Shown piece after piece: positions 1-8,738 of a stretch of 64,000 nt of DNA. A model generated the notes under the pieces. The model ran no database searches, was not told where the DNA came from, and saw only the letters and a list, made by a program, of their open reading frames with translations. Position 1 is the first letter of the stretch, and each line of letters starts with the position of its first letter. Source of the DNA: Candidatus Nanopelagicales bacterium (GTDB lineage: Bacteria > Actinomycetota > Actinomycetes > S36-B12 > CAIYMF01); assembly GCA_017848795.1 (NCBI GenBank), contig JAFIHG010000030.1, forward strand, positions 1 to 64,000, read 5' to 3'. The position numbers were made by a program, and so were the translations under genes.

Positions 1-587
1 CCCCACCGGGACGGGCCGGTGCTGGTCCACAACCACACCGGCACCCCGACCAGCGCCATCCCCCCGGGCCGGATGCTGGTGTGGATGTCCGGCCCGAGCA
101 ACGTCATCGAGTCCACCGCCCGCTCGGCCAACTCCTCAGGGCTCACCGGGGTACCCGGTGGTGGGTCGGCGAACCACGCCCACAGGTAGTCCCACTCGCT
201 CGGCGAGCCCGGGTTGGCACAACGCGCCTCGTACGCCTGGTAGCCCGGCCCCGGCGCCTGTCCCATGCCCGGCCCGGCGTCCGGGCCCGGCTGTGGAGAC
301 ATCAACAGGTAGTAGCACTGGTTGGCCGCGCTCCACCACCCGTAGTCACTGCGGTAGCAGGGGATCTCCACCCCCGAATCCACGAGCCGGCACACCACCG
401 CTCCCCCACCCCCGCCCCCGCCACCCCCGCTGCCAGCGCCCCCGCCGGGGCCTCCTGGAACTTCGACTCCGACATCGCAGTTGAAGGACCCGGGAGGACA
501 CTGGACCGGCGGCTCGGCACCCGCTGCCGTAGCGAGCGTGAGCGACGTGACCGCGAGGATCGACATGAGGCATACCAGTTTCAGCAC
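1..587 (-). CDS. secreted glycine-rich protein, C-terminus beyond window
   Basis: About 195 residues are visible and the 3' end lies outside the window. The start is GTG 587, preceded by a purine-rich AGAGGGGG at 593-600. Residues 1-24 form a signal peptide (a Lys, then a hydrophobic run ending AGA before Glu25). A glycine-rich stretch follows at about residues 45-62, then a cysteine- and tyrosine-containing region with the motif [14 protein letters not shown]. No enzyme motif is seen. The start overlaps the stop of the upstream lipoprotein gene by 7 bp (GTGCTGA), so the two are probably translationally coupled and exported together. Function is unknown; the gene itself is well supported by signal peptide, RBS and coupling. 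Confidence 0.75.
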   Translation of the reverse strand, partial: MLKLVCLMSILAVTSLTLATAAGAEPPVQCPPGSFNCDVGVEVPGGPGGGAGSGGGGGGGGGAVVCRLVDSGVEIPCYRSDYGWWSAANQCYYLLMSPQPGPDAGPGMGQAPGPGYQAYEARCANPGSPSEWDYLWAWFADPPPGTPVSPEELAERAVDSMTLLGPDIHTSIRPGGMALVGVPVWLWTSTGPSRW

Positions 588-1159
588 TCGTGCCCCCTCT
601 GTACTTGCCAGTCTTGAATCACCCATCGGCCACGCTGCAACTGCGCAATGGAGTGCACCCATAGCCGGGGTGGTTGATTGGGAGCAATAAGCGATTTCCC
701 GGACTCGGTGGAGACAGGCACTGCGTCCGAGCCATCGACGCAGTCGCGAATGGATGCAGTCTTCTGCGTCTCGAATCTGGGCGGCTCGACATGAGAGGCC
801 GTGGCACCGCGTATTCGCATGTGCCGCGCCCGGTAGTAGAGAACGAGGTTGTACAGGTCGTTCCGGGCAGGGGGGATGCTGACTTCGAACAAGCGGCGGT
901 CCGGTGGCTTGCGCGGATCGTTGAGGCTCTTGTTCCGCGCGTCCATGAAGATCGCGTAGACGCGCAACACCTCCGCCGCAGCGGCAGCCGACGGATCAGG
1001 CGACGGGCTCTGCGAAGGCGGCGGGCTCTCCACGGGAACCGCCGATCGGCTCCGGCCGGCCGGCGATGGGGACTCCGCGACCGCCCCGCTGCTGCAACCG
1101 GCCAGCGGGACAACGCTCAGCACCGCGACGGCGAGCACCGAGGCGCCCCTCACCTGCAT
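581..1159 (-). CDS. predicted lipoprotein of unknown function
   Basis: 192 aa. ATG 1159 was chosen because GGAGGTGG lies just upstream; a longer frame starting at 1243 lacks a signal peptide at its N-terminus. Residues 1-22 are a lipoprotein signal with lipobox LAGC and Cys22 as the lipidation site. A Ser/Pro/Ala-rich linker follows to about residue 60. The C-terminal domain (about 65-192) has an aromatic and charged pattern ([26 protein letters not shown]) and could be an NTF2-like fold, which is only a guess. The downstream secreted-protein gene starts inside its stop codon. Function unknown. Confidence 0.78.
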   Translation of the reverse strand: MQVRGASVLAVAVLSVVPLAGCSSGAVAESPSPAGRSRSAVPVESPPPSQSPSPDPSAAAAAEVLRVYAIFMDARNKSLNDPRKPPDRRLFEVSIPPARNDLYNLVLYYRARHMRIRGATASHVEPPRFETQKTASIRDCVDGSDAVPVSTESGKSLIAPNQPPRLWVHSIAQLQRGRWVIQDWQVQRGHEC

Positions 1160-1285
1160 GGGCCACCTCCCCACCGCGGCGCTCCACCACCGGTCGCGAG
1201 TCCGCGTCCCGCTTGTTGTACCGCGCCAGGAGCGCCGGTGCACCGCCGTCCCGAAAATCTGTGGATCGGGGACACGGGAACACGG

Positions 1286-3064
1286 TCAGAAGGGTGGTTC
1301 GTCCTCGATCATCTGCGGTTCGCACGGTCGGGGTGGTCCTGGGTCAGGGCCGGGTGGCGCGCCCGGGTTGGGCAGGTAGGCCCGCGGACGGGTCGTGACG
1401 TGCTGACCCCATTGCGTGCACCAGCGCATCGACCCGTCGGCGTGCCCGTCGTCGATACCGACGAACCCGGCGGTCTTGAGCTTGTGGTGCAGCTCGCACA
1501 GGGCGCCTTCGTTGGCGGTGTTGCTCGGCCCCGACGGGTACGGCAGCCTGTGGTCGACCTCGCGGGCTGGTCGCTCGCAATAGGGCGCGGTGCAGCGTCT
1601 GTCTCTGGCGCGGATGAACCGGATGAGTGGCTCGGGTAGGTACGTGCGCCGGCCGTAGTCGAGCAGATGACCGGTGACCGGGTCCGTAATGATGCGCCGC
1701 CACACGTCGATGGCCTTGGCCAGTTCTCGGCCCACCTGGGCGGGGATCGGCTCTCCGTCCAGCAGGCACGGGTTGTCCGCCTCGCGGCGCAGGGTCGCCA
1801 GGTCGATGACCAGGTGGCCTTCCAAGACGCGACGCCGCGTGTGCCCGCAGGTGCAGGAACCCGCGCCGCCACTACCGGTCTTCTCGCGGTCAGCGTTCTC
1901 CGACGCGCCGGTACCGCTCGCGTCGCCGGGCTGACCCGTGCCGCTGATCTGGTCCGTGTCGCTCGTCTCGTTCGGTTCGTTGGACTCGGCGTCGCCGCCG
2001 CTGCGCAGCGGTGCCACACCGAGAATCGCGGTGGCGAGCACGTCGGCGCGGCAGGCACCGAGGCGGGCCTCCGGGTCGGTGTGCGCGGCGCGGGCCCCGC
2101 CCCGCTCGAGCTGGAGTTGCCGGGCTCGGCGGGTCAGCTCGGCGTGCACCGCCGCAACCGTCGAACTGTCGTCCCGGGCGACGAGCTCGCCCAAGGGCTC
2201 CCCGGCCCGCCGCCGGGTGCTCACGTCCCGGGTCTCCAGGGCCTTGCGGCGCCGCTCTGCCTGTCCCTCCGCGTCGACCGCGCACACCGCAGTACGCACA
2301 CTGCGCCGGAACTGAGCGACCGTCTGCTCCCCGGCCCGGGGCAGCACTCGCTGCTCCACCGCCCGCTGCTTGTCCTGCGCGCTACGGGACGGCACGACTT
2401 CACCGGTCTTCGGGTGGTAACAGACCTGCGGGTCGTCCTCGATCACCGCCGTCTCGGACACCAGTACTCCCAGATGCGCACGGGAGATATCCCCGTGCGC
2501 GAGCCGCTCGCGGGTCGCGGCGAACACGCCAGCGGCGGCACGGGCGTCCTCGATCAGGCCCTCGGCGGCATAGGAGCCGACCTTGCAGACGACGGAGATC
2601 TCCTCGGCCAGGTGCTTGTCGGCCAGGTACTCATCCGCGCAGCTCACCTCCGGCGGGCACAGCGCCGCCACGATCGACAGCTCGCGGGCGGCCAGCCAGG
2701 CGCTCATCCGCCGGATCAGCGCCAGCTGCGAGAGCCGCTGATAAGGCCCGGGCGGCACCGTGTCCGGGTCGGCTTCGATGGCGGGCAGCAAGGCACGCGG
2801 ATCCAGCTCGGCCGGCGTGGTGCACAGCTGCTCGAGCCAGGTGGCTTGCGCGAGGTGGTAACGGTCCTGGTCGGCCAGGTCCGCCGCCACCTCCTCGGCG
2901 TCCCGGTCGCCTGGCCCGGCGAGCTCGGCCCGCTCGGCATCACTCAATGCGGCCAGCTCGGCGTTGAACAAGGCCAGATCCGCGGCCGCCAGCTCCGCGG
3001 CGTACGCCCGGTCGGCAGCACTCACCTCGTAGCAGGCGGTGCGACGCTTCCGGCTTCGGGACAT
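1286..3064 (-). CDS. DUF222 / HNH endonuclease-like protein (13E12 type)
   Basis: 592 aa from ATG 3064; an in-frame GTG at 3079 is the alternative. The N-terminal two thirds match the alpha-helical DUF222 pattern common in actinobacteria. An acidic low-complexity insert lies at about residues 345-400. The C-terminal part (about 488-534) carries the HNH signature: RRCTAPYC, then EVDHRLPYPSG, an Asn, and CELHHK. The family is multicopy, tied to mobile or repeat DNA in mycobacteria (13E12 repeats), and has no proven substrate. ATG 3064 is preceded by TACTAT six bases upstream, suggesting a leaderless mRNA. The gene sits where fmt/def usually follow priA, so it may be an insertion. Confidence 0.85.
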   Translation of the reverse strand: MSRSRKRRTACYEVSAADRAYAAELAAADLALFNAELAALSDAERAELAGPGDRDAEEVAADLADQDRYHLAQATWLEQLCTTPAELDPRALLPAIEADPDTVPPGPYQRLSQLALIRRMSAWLAARELSIVAALCPPEVSCADEYLADKHLAEEISVVCKVGSYAAEGLIEDARAAAGVFAATRERLAHGDISRAHLGVLVSETAVIEDDPQVCYHPKTGEVVPSRSAQDKQRAVEQRVLPRAGEQTVAQFRRSVRTAVCAVDAEGQAERRRKALETRDVSTRRRAGEPLGELVARDDSSTVAAVHAELTRRARQLQLERGGARAAHTDPEARLGACRADVLATAILGVAPLRSGGDAESNEPNETSDTDQISGTGQPGDASGTGASENADREKTGSGGAGSCTCGHTRRRVLEGHLVIDLATLRREADNPCLLDGEPIPAQVGRELAKAIDVWRRIITDPVTGHLLDYGRRTYLPEPLIRFIRARDRRCTAPYCERPAREVDHRLPYPSGPSNTANEGALCELHHKLKTAGFVGIDDGHADGSMRWCTQWGQHVTTRPRAYLPNPGAPPGPDPGPPRPCEPQMIEDEPPF

Positions 3065-3203
3065 GCCTCTATAGTACACGCATCCTACGACGCATGTAAG
3101 CCTATTACGCTAGTATTTCCAACTACTTTCTGCTATCTGCCGTCACCGAATGCCGTCCTGTTCGAGTCCGCACGGTCGACTGCAGGCGAGCGGAGACGAC
3201 ACG
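3065..3203 (-). promoter_or_regulatory. AT-rich gap with candidate leaderless promoter
   Basis: This 139-bp gap between priA and the DUF222 gene is about 48% GC over 3061-3160, far below the window. On the minus strand, -10 TACTAT (3076-3071) lies exactly six bases before ATG 3064. CTTACA (3100-3095) is a possible -35 at 18 bp spacing. No ORF or clear hairpin was seen. The promoter is inferred from pattern only. Confidence 0.45.
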
Positions 3204-5261
3204 CTACTGGAGGGGTACGGGGTCGACGCGTGCCGTGACCGGGCCGCCCTCCTTGCGGGCACTGCGGATCGCCGTGGCGGCGTGCAGTTCGGCGGCCAGG
3301 TCGGCGCCCGCGGCCGGCGGCACGGTGATGAGCGCCCTGGCCTGCTCACTGGCATCCGTACGTCGCGACCCCGTCCACGGAACCGGCCCGAACACGCGGG
3401 CGTTCGCGGGAAGGCGGCAGTGCGCGAGGAACGCCGCGACGTCCTCCGCGGCACCGACGAGTTCCGCCGCGCGCGCGGCCGGAGGGAGGCCGGCGCTCAC
3501 CCGGTCGTCGAGCTCGCGGTCGGCGAAACCGACCGGGTCCCAACGTACGAGCGCCTGGACCGCACCGAGATCGGCTTCGGCGACGAGCACGACGGTGCCC
3601 CCTTCTCCGGCCGGGCGGACGAGCGCAGCGGCGCTGAACCAGCGCCGCGCCGCCTCCTCGGCAGCGCGAAGGTCCTCGCGTTCCAGCAATACTCGGCCGT
3701 CGAGGAAGAGTGCCGCGGCGTACCCACCGACGGCGACCGGCTCCGCTCCCGGCGTCGCTACGACGAGCGCGGGTCGGGCGGGAACCGAGTCGAGCACTCC
3801 CCGCCCGCCGGGCTCGCGCCCGCTGGTGACGACCGGGACTCCGCGGAAGGCGCGTCCGAGCTCCTCGGCGGTGCGGCGGGAGCCGGTGGCTGCTGCGCGC
3901 AGGCCGTGCCCGGCGCAGTGCTCGCAGGTCCAGCCGGCTGCGATCCGTCCGCACCACCGGCAGGACGGCGGCCCGTCGCCGGAGCCGAGCGACAGCGGAC
4001 CGGTGCAGGCCAGGCAGCGCGCCCGGCGGCGGCAGCGGCTGCAGGACAACGCAGGCAGGTAGCCGCGCCGGGGCACTTGCACCAGGACCGGGCCGTGCTC
4101 GAGGGCGGCCCGCGCCACCTCGAATGCGGTGTGGGGTAGCCGGGCGCTGCGGGCCGCCGGGTCGCGGGCCAGCTCGGCGTCGCTCGACGCGTCTCCCCCG
4201 GCCGGACGTACGCGCGGCGCGGCCCGCCGGACGACCGGCCGGCGCGCGACGAGCGAGGTGAGCCACCCGGTGCGGACCGAGCGCGCGACGTCGACCGAGC
4301 GGGCGTACGACCCGACGAGCAGGGCGCACCCGGTCTGCTGCGAGCGCAGCGAGAGCACCTCCCGGGCGTGCCAGTACGGCGCGCGGGGGTCGACCAGGCT
4401 GTCGTCCCCGTCGTCCCAGAGCACCAGCAACCCCAGGTCCGGAACGGGTGCGAAGGCGGCGGCGCGGGTGCCGACCACGATGCGCACCCGGCCGTGGCGC
4501 GCCCGCAGGAAGGCGCGGTAGCGCGCCGCCGGAGCGAGGTCGGCGGTGAGCACGACGTGCCGGCCGCGCCCGACGGCGGCGCGCAGCGCGGCGTCGAGGC
4601 GGCGCACATCCCGCGCGTCCGGTACGACGAGGACGACCCCGCGTCCGCTTCCTGCCGTCGCTGCCGCCAGGTGGGCGAGCGCCACCGCCCAGTCCTCGCC
4701 GGGCAACGCGCTCCAAGCCGTGCGGCGGCCGGGGTCGCCGAGCGCGGCAGGGTCCGCGCCGTACGCCTCCCACGGTCCGGCGTCGGGCGGCATCGTCACC
4801 GCGGCCGCCGCACCGCTCTCGGCGAGCACGGCGGTCTCGGTCCTCGCGTGCCGTGGCGGCACCGCGGCACGCAGCACGTCCACCAGGGTTCCCGCGTAGC
4901 GCGCGGCGACGGCCCGGGCGAGCGCGAGCACATCCGGGGCGAGCGCGGGATCGGGTGAGACGACGCGGCTCACGCGCGCGAGCGGACGGCTGGTCTGCGA
5001 CCGACCGACCCGGTCGACCACCCAGCCGTCGGCCTGCTGGCCGGCGAAACGCACGCGCACCCGGACACCCGGGCGGGCGGTATCACCCATGGATGCCGGC
5101 ACCGCATAGTCGAAGGTCCGGTCCAGGTGGGCCAGCGGGACGTCGACGACGACCTGTGCCACGGGGTCCACCTCGGCGAGCGGCTCCGGCTCCCGGGTAC
5201 GGGCGCTGCGGACCCGCTCGCGCACCAGCGCGAGCTGCTCGGGGTCCGGGTGCGGGGCCAT
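3204..5261 (-). CDS. priA: primosomal protein N' (PriA), helicase-degenerate
   Basis: 685 aa from ATG 5261; an in-frame GTG at 5291 is possible. The N-terminal DNA-binding region (VDVPLAHLDRTFDYAVP, then VRVRFAGQQADGWV) is typical of PriA 3' binding domains. Zinc cysteines are present (CSRCRRRARCLAC; CRWCGRIAAGWTCEHC). The helicase core is degenerate: no GKT Walker A is found where expected (the region reads TAGSGRGVVLVV) and the DEEH box is replaced by WDDGDD. Actinobacterial PriA proteins are known for losing these motifs, so it likely acts as a structural replication-restart factor rather than an ATP-driven helicase. It is far from metK, its usual neighbour. Confidence 0.9.
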   Translation of the reverse strand: MAPHPDPEQLALVRERVRSARTREPEPLAEVDPVAQVVVDVPLAHLDRTFDYAVPASMGDTARPGVRVRVRFAGQQADGWVVDRVGRSQTSRPLARVSRVVSPDPALAPDVLALARAVAARYAGTLVDVLRAAVPPRHARTETAVLAESGAAAAVTMPPDAGPWEAYGADPAALGDPGRRTAWSALPGEDWAVALAHLAAATAGSGRGVVLVVPDARDVRRLDAALRAAVGRGRHVVLTADLAPAARYRAFLRARHGRVRIVVGTRAAAFAPVPDLGLLVLWDDGDDSLVDPRAPYWHAREVLSLRSQQTGCALLVGSYARSVDVARSVRTGWLTSLVARRPVVRRAAPRVRPAGGDASSDAELARDPAARSARLPHTAFEVARAALEHGPVLVQVPRRGYLPALSCSRCRRRARCLACTGPLSLGSGDGPPSCRWCGRIAAGWTCEHCAGHGLRAAATGSRRTAEELGRAFRGVPVVTSGREPGGRGVLDSVPARPALVVATPGAEPVAVGGYAAALFLDGRVLLEREDLRAAEEAARRWFSAAALVRPAGEGGTVVLVAEADLGAVQALVRWDPVGFADRELDDRVSAGLPPAARAAELVGAAEDVAAFLAHCRLPANARVFGPVPWTGSRRTDASEQARALITVPPAAGADLAAELHAATAIRSARKEGGPVTARVDPVPLQ

Positions 5262-5362
5262 CGCCGGAGTTCTACCCGACGGGTCCGTCACCGCGCAGCG
5301 GCCCCGCCTCCGCCTCGGCCGATCCGGGTGCGGGCGCGTTGCTCGCAACGGACAATCGAGCC

Positions 5363-7840
5363 GTGATCGCGTCCGCGCCCGCCGCTCCCTGCACCGCCCG
5401 GGGCGGCCCGCGCCGGGTCCTCACCGTGTCGGCGGACATGGGCGGCGGCCACAACGCCACGGCGTCCGCGCTGGAGGCGGAGGTCCGCGAGCTGTGGGCC
5501 GGCTCGGAGGTCCGCCGGGTCGACACCCTCGACGTGCTGGGACCGGGCATCGGCCCGCTGTTCCGCGCCATCTACGTCTCCAACGTCGAGAGCACGCCCT
5601 GGCTCTACGAGTTCTTCTACGCCTCGCTGTGGCGTCACCGCTGGTTCGCGAACGCCTCCAAACGCTTCACCGGGAGCTGGGCCGGGCGCCGGCTGGCCCG
5701 GCAGATCGACCGGTTCGACCCCGACCTGGTGCTCTCCACGTATCCGCTGGGGAGTGCGGGGCTGGCCTGGTTGCGCCGGCACCGCGGGCTGCGGGTGCCG
5801 ACCGCGGCGTACATCTCCGACTTCGCCCCGCACCCGTTCTGGGTCCACGCGGACCTGGACGCGAACTTCGTCATGCACGAGGTCGCGGTGCCGACCGCCC
5901 GGGCGGCCGACCCGCGCGCGCTGGTACGGGTCAGCGCACCCCCGGTGGTACGCGACTTCGCTCCCGGCGACCGCGCGGACGCGCGCCGCGAGCTGGGACT
6001 GGAGCAGGACACGTTCGTGGTGCTCGTGTCCTGCGGGGCGTACGCCTTCGGGGACGTCCGCCGCACCGTCGACGCGCTGCTGGACGCGTCCCCCACGGTG
6101 CACGTGGTCGCCGCGTGCGGCCGCGACGAGGCGACCCGCGCGACGCTCGCCGCGCTCGGCCACCCACCGACCCGGCTCACCGCACTCGGCTGGACCGACC
6201 GGATGGCGAGCTATGTGCAGGCGGCCGACCTCGTCGTCTCCAACGCCGGGGGCGCGAGCGCCCTCGAGAGCATCACGGCCGGCCGGGCGGTGCTGATGGC
6301 GCGGCCGATCGCCGCGCACGGCACCGCCAACGCCGACCTGATGGTCGTCGCCGGCCTGGCGCAGTACTGCGCCACCGAGGTCGAGCTCGCCGCGTACGTA
6401 CGCGCCGCCGTCGCCGACCGCTCGGAGCTGCAACGCCTCGAGGGACGGGCCCGGACGCACGTCACGACCCACGACCTGCGCACCGGGCTGTCCCGCCTCG
6501 CGACGCCGCGGGGCCGGCGCGCACCCCGTCCGCGCCGCGCCTGGCCGATGCGGCCGGCGGACGCGTTCTTCTCCCATGTCGAGACCCCGGAGCTGCTGCA
6601 GGAGACCGGCACCGTCCTCGACCTGGACGACGTCTCGCCCGGGCAGCCGCTGACGCTCGACGCGCTGCGGGCCGAGATGGCCGCGCGCCAGGCGGGACTG
6701 CCGCCGATGCGCCGGCGGTTGGTCCGCGGGCGGCGGCCGGGCTGGTTCGTCGAGGACGAGGTCGACGTGGCGCGAAGCATCGACGAGGTCCTCCTCGACG
6801 GGCGCGAGCCCGGGCAGACGATCGACAGCGTGGTGGACGGCGTCTGGTCGCGCCCGCTGCCGGAGGGCGGGCCGGCGTGGGCCATGACCCTGATCCGGGA
6901 CCGCGCCGCCGGCCGGACCGCGCTGGCGATCAAGCTCCACCACTGCGCGGGCGACGGCATCAGTGCCCTGGGGCTGCTGGACCGCCTGCTCACCCCGGTC
7001 GACGGCGACGCGCTCGCCGAACGCGGCCGGGCGGTCTCGCGGCAGGCGGGCGCCCCCACCGCCGCCCGGCTGGCGCGGGACGCGGCCCGCCAGGCGGGCG
7101 CCGTCGGCGCGGGCGTGTGGAGCCTTGCCACCCGCGGTCGTCCGGCCCGCGCCGCGCTCAACCGGCCGGTCTCCGGCGCCGCCCGGGTGCTGGTGCGCGT
7201 CCCGCTGCTGGGCGACGAGTTCCGCGGGGTCGCGCGGGCGCGCGGCGTCCACGCGTACGAGCTCACGCTCGCCCTCGTCGCCGACGCGTTCGGGCGCCTG
7301 CTGCCCGCAGCCGGGCTCGCCGCCGCCGACGAACCGCTGCGGGCGATGTTCCCGATCGCGATGCGCCCGCCGGTGCTCGACCGGGTCTTCGGGAACTGGA
7401 CGGGTTCGGTCGCCCTGGACCTGCCGATCGCCGCCATGGCCGCATCCGACCGGCTGCATGCGGTGCGCCACGAGTTGCGCCGGCGGGTCGCGCGTGGGGA
7501 GCCGCAGGGCGGCAGTGCGGTGATGCAGGCGGCGGGCTACCTGCCTACCGCGCTGCACGGCCGGCTCGCCCGCCTGGTCTACAACCGCTGCTTCTTCAAC
7601 ACGATCGTGTCCTACATGTCCGGTGCCCGAGGCCCGCGCTGGTGCGCCGGCGCTCCGGTGCGCGCGTACTACCCGGTCGTCCCGCTCGCCGACCGCGTGC
7701 CGCTCACCGCGGGGCTGGTCCTCGGGAGCGGCACCGCCGGCATCGGGGTGTTGATGGACCCGGTGCTGGGGCTGGAGCGTGACCACGTCGCCGCGGCGGT
7801 CCAGGAGGCCTATGCGACATTGCGGTCCGGGAGCGGCTGA
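5363..7840 (+). CDS. glycosyltransferase (MGDG synthase/GT28-like) fused to WS/DGAT acyltransferase
   Basis: 825 aa from GTG 5363. Residues 1-385 look like an MGDG-synthase/MurG-type glycosyltransferase: SADMGGGHN at 23-31, TAAYISDFAPHPFWVH in the N-lobe, and a sugar-nucleotide loop SNAGGASALES near 293-303. After a basic linker, residues 395-825 look like a wax ester synthase/diacylglycerol acyltransferase with an intact catalytic HHxxxDG (HHCAGDG, 526-532) and a C-terminal YPVVPLADRVPLTAGL region. One continuous frame spans both with no stop. The likely role is a membrane-associated enzyme that glycosylates and acylates a lipid; substrates are unknown. It is divergent from priA and runs into a DMT transporter gene and an SDR gene. 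GACAAT six bases before GTG may be a leaderless -10. Confidence 0.85.
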   Translation: MIASAPAAPCTARGGPRRVLTVSADMGGGHNATASALEAEVRELWAGSEVRRVDTLDVLGPGIGPLFRAIYVSNVESTPWLYEFFYASLWRHRWFANASKRFTGSWAGRRLARQIDRFDPDLVLSTYPLGSAGLAWLRRHRGLRVPTAAYISDFAPHPFWVHADLDANFVMHEVAVPTARAADPRALVRVSAPPVVRDFAPGDRADARRELGLEQDTFVVLVSCGAYAFGDVRRTVDALLDASPTVHVVAACGRDEATRATLAALGHPPTRLTALGWTDRMASYVQAADLVVSNAGGASALESITAGRAVLMARPIAAHGTANADLMVVAGLAQYCATEVELAAYVRAAVADRSELQRLEGRARTHVTTHDLRTGLSRLATPRGRRAPRPRRAWPMRPADAFFSHVETPELLQETGTVLDLDDVSPGQPLTLDALRAEMAARQAGLPPMRRRLVRGRRPGWFVEDEVDVARSIDEVLLDGREPGQTIDSVVDGVWSRPLPEGGPAWAMTLIRDRAAGRTALAIKLHHCAGDGISALGLLDRLLTPVDGDALAERGRAVSRQAGAPTAARLARDAARQAGAVGAGVWSLATRGRPARAALNRPVSGAARVLVRVPLLGDEFRGVARARGVHAYELTLALVADAFGRLLPAAGLAAADEPLRAMFPIAMRPPVLDRVFGNWTGSVALDLPIAAMAASDRLHAVRHELRRRVARGEPQGGSAVMQAAGYLPTALHGRLARLVYNRCFFNTIVSYMSGARGPRWCAGAPVRAYYPVVPLADRVPLTAGLVLGSGTAGIGVLMDPVLGLERDHVAAAVQEAYATLRSGSG

Positions 7841-7841
7841 C

Positions 7842-8738
7842 GTGGCGGCGGTGACGCTGGTGGCGGCCGTACCGCTCGCGCTGGGCGCGGCGGGCTCGTT
7901 CGGCGCCGCCGGCTTCATGCAGCACCGCGCCGCCCGGCACGTCCCGCGCACCGGGCCGTTGCAACCCAAGCTGCTGCGCGAGCTCGTGGCGGTGCCGCTG
8001 TTCCGCTGGGGCATCGTGTGCAGCGCCGTCGCGTTCGTGCTGCAGGTGATCGCGCTCTGGCTGGCACCGCTCGCGGTCGTGCAGCCGCTGCTCGTGACCG
8101 GTGTGCTCTTCTACCTCGGGTTCGCGTCGTGGGTGCTGGGACACCGCCCGGACCGGCTCATCACGACCGGTGCGGCCATCGCGGTCGCCGGCATCGCCGT
8201 GTTCGTCGTGTTCGCCGGCCCGGCGGCCGGGACCAACCGGTTCTCCGGGACCGCGGCGCTGCCGCTCGGCATCGGGCTGGTCGCCGTCGTCGTCGCGGCG
8301 CTCGCGATCGCGGTGCGCGTCCCCGGGGAGTACCGGGCGTTGCCCTTCGCCGCGGCCACGGCCGTCTGCTACGGGGTCACCGCCGGGCTGCTGCGCGGGC
8401 TGCTGACCTCGCCGGACCTCACGATGGTGTGGCGGGACTGGCAGCTGTACGCCGTCCTCGTCGTGGCTCCCGCCGGATTCCTGCTGAACCAGAACGCGTT
8501 CCAGCGCGGCGCGGTGGGGTCGGTCGCGGTCGCAGTGATCACCGTGGGCGACCCGGTCGTGTCCATCGGCGTGGGGGCCGCCTGGCTGGGCGAGTCGCTC
8601 GCGGGCGGGGCACTGCACCGGACGCTGCAGGTGCTCGCGCTCGTCGCGATGGCGGTCGGCATCGCGCTGCTCGCCCGGCGCGCCCAGCAGGTCGCGGACC
8701 AGGTGAGCAGGATCGACGAGCCGGCGGGCGCCGCGTGA
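7842..8738 (+). CDS. multi-pass DMT-family (NIPA-like) membrane transporter
   Basis: 298 aa from GTG 7842, which follows the preceding stop by one base and has GGGAG eight bases upstream. ATG 7812, inside the previous gene with AGGAGG only three bases away, is the alternative. The protein is almost entirely hydrophobic, with about nine or ten membrane helices. It shows the family pattern in which an early helix is followed by FMQHRAAR, then LAPLAVVQPLLVTGVLFY. DMT proteins export or import small metabolites or ions; this one's cargo cannot be told. Its tight coupling to the lipid-modifying fusion and an SDR suggests it moves a lipid precursor or product, which is inference. Confidence 0.8.
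   Translation: MAAVTLVAAVPLALGAAGSFGAAGFMQHRAARHVPRTGPLQPKLLRELVAVPLFRWGIVCSAVAFVLQVIALWLAPLAVVQPLLVTGVLFYLGFASWVLGHRPDRLITTGAAIAVAGIAVFVVFAGPAAGTNRFSGTAALPLGIGLVAVVVAALAIAVRVPGEYRALPFAAATAVCYGVTAGLLRGLLTSPDLTMVWRDWQLYAVLVVAPAGFLLNQNAFQRGAVGSVAVAVITVGDPVVSIGVGAAWLGESLAGGALHRTLQVLALVAMAVGIALLARRAQQVADQVSRIDEPAGAA

Noticed and set aside
81-617. Plus-strand open frame over the secreted gene
   Set aside because: The minus strand has a signal peptide, ribosome site and coupling; the plus frame has none.
5288-8014. 908-codon open frame antisense to the glycosyltransferase fusion
   Set aside because: A GC-rich shadow: it lacks family motifs and is rich in Arg, Gly, Asp and His from the opposite strand's codon bias.
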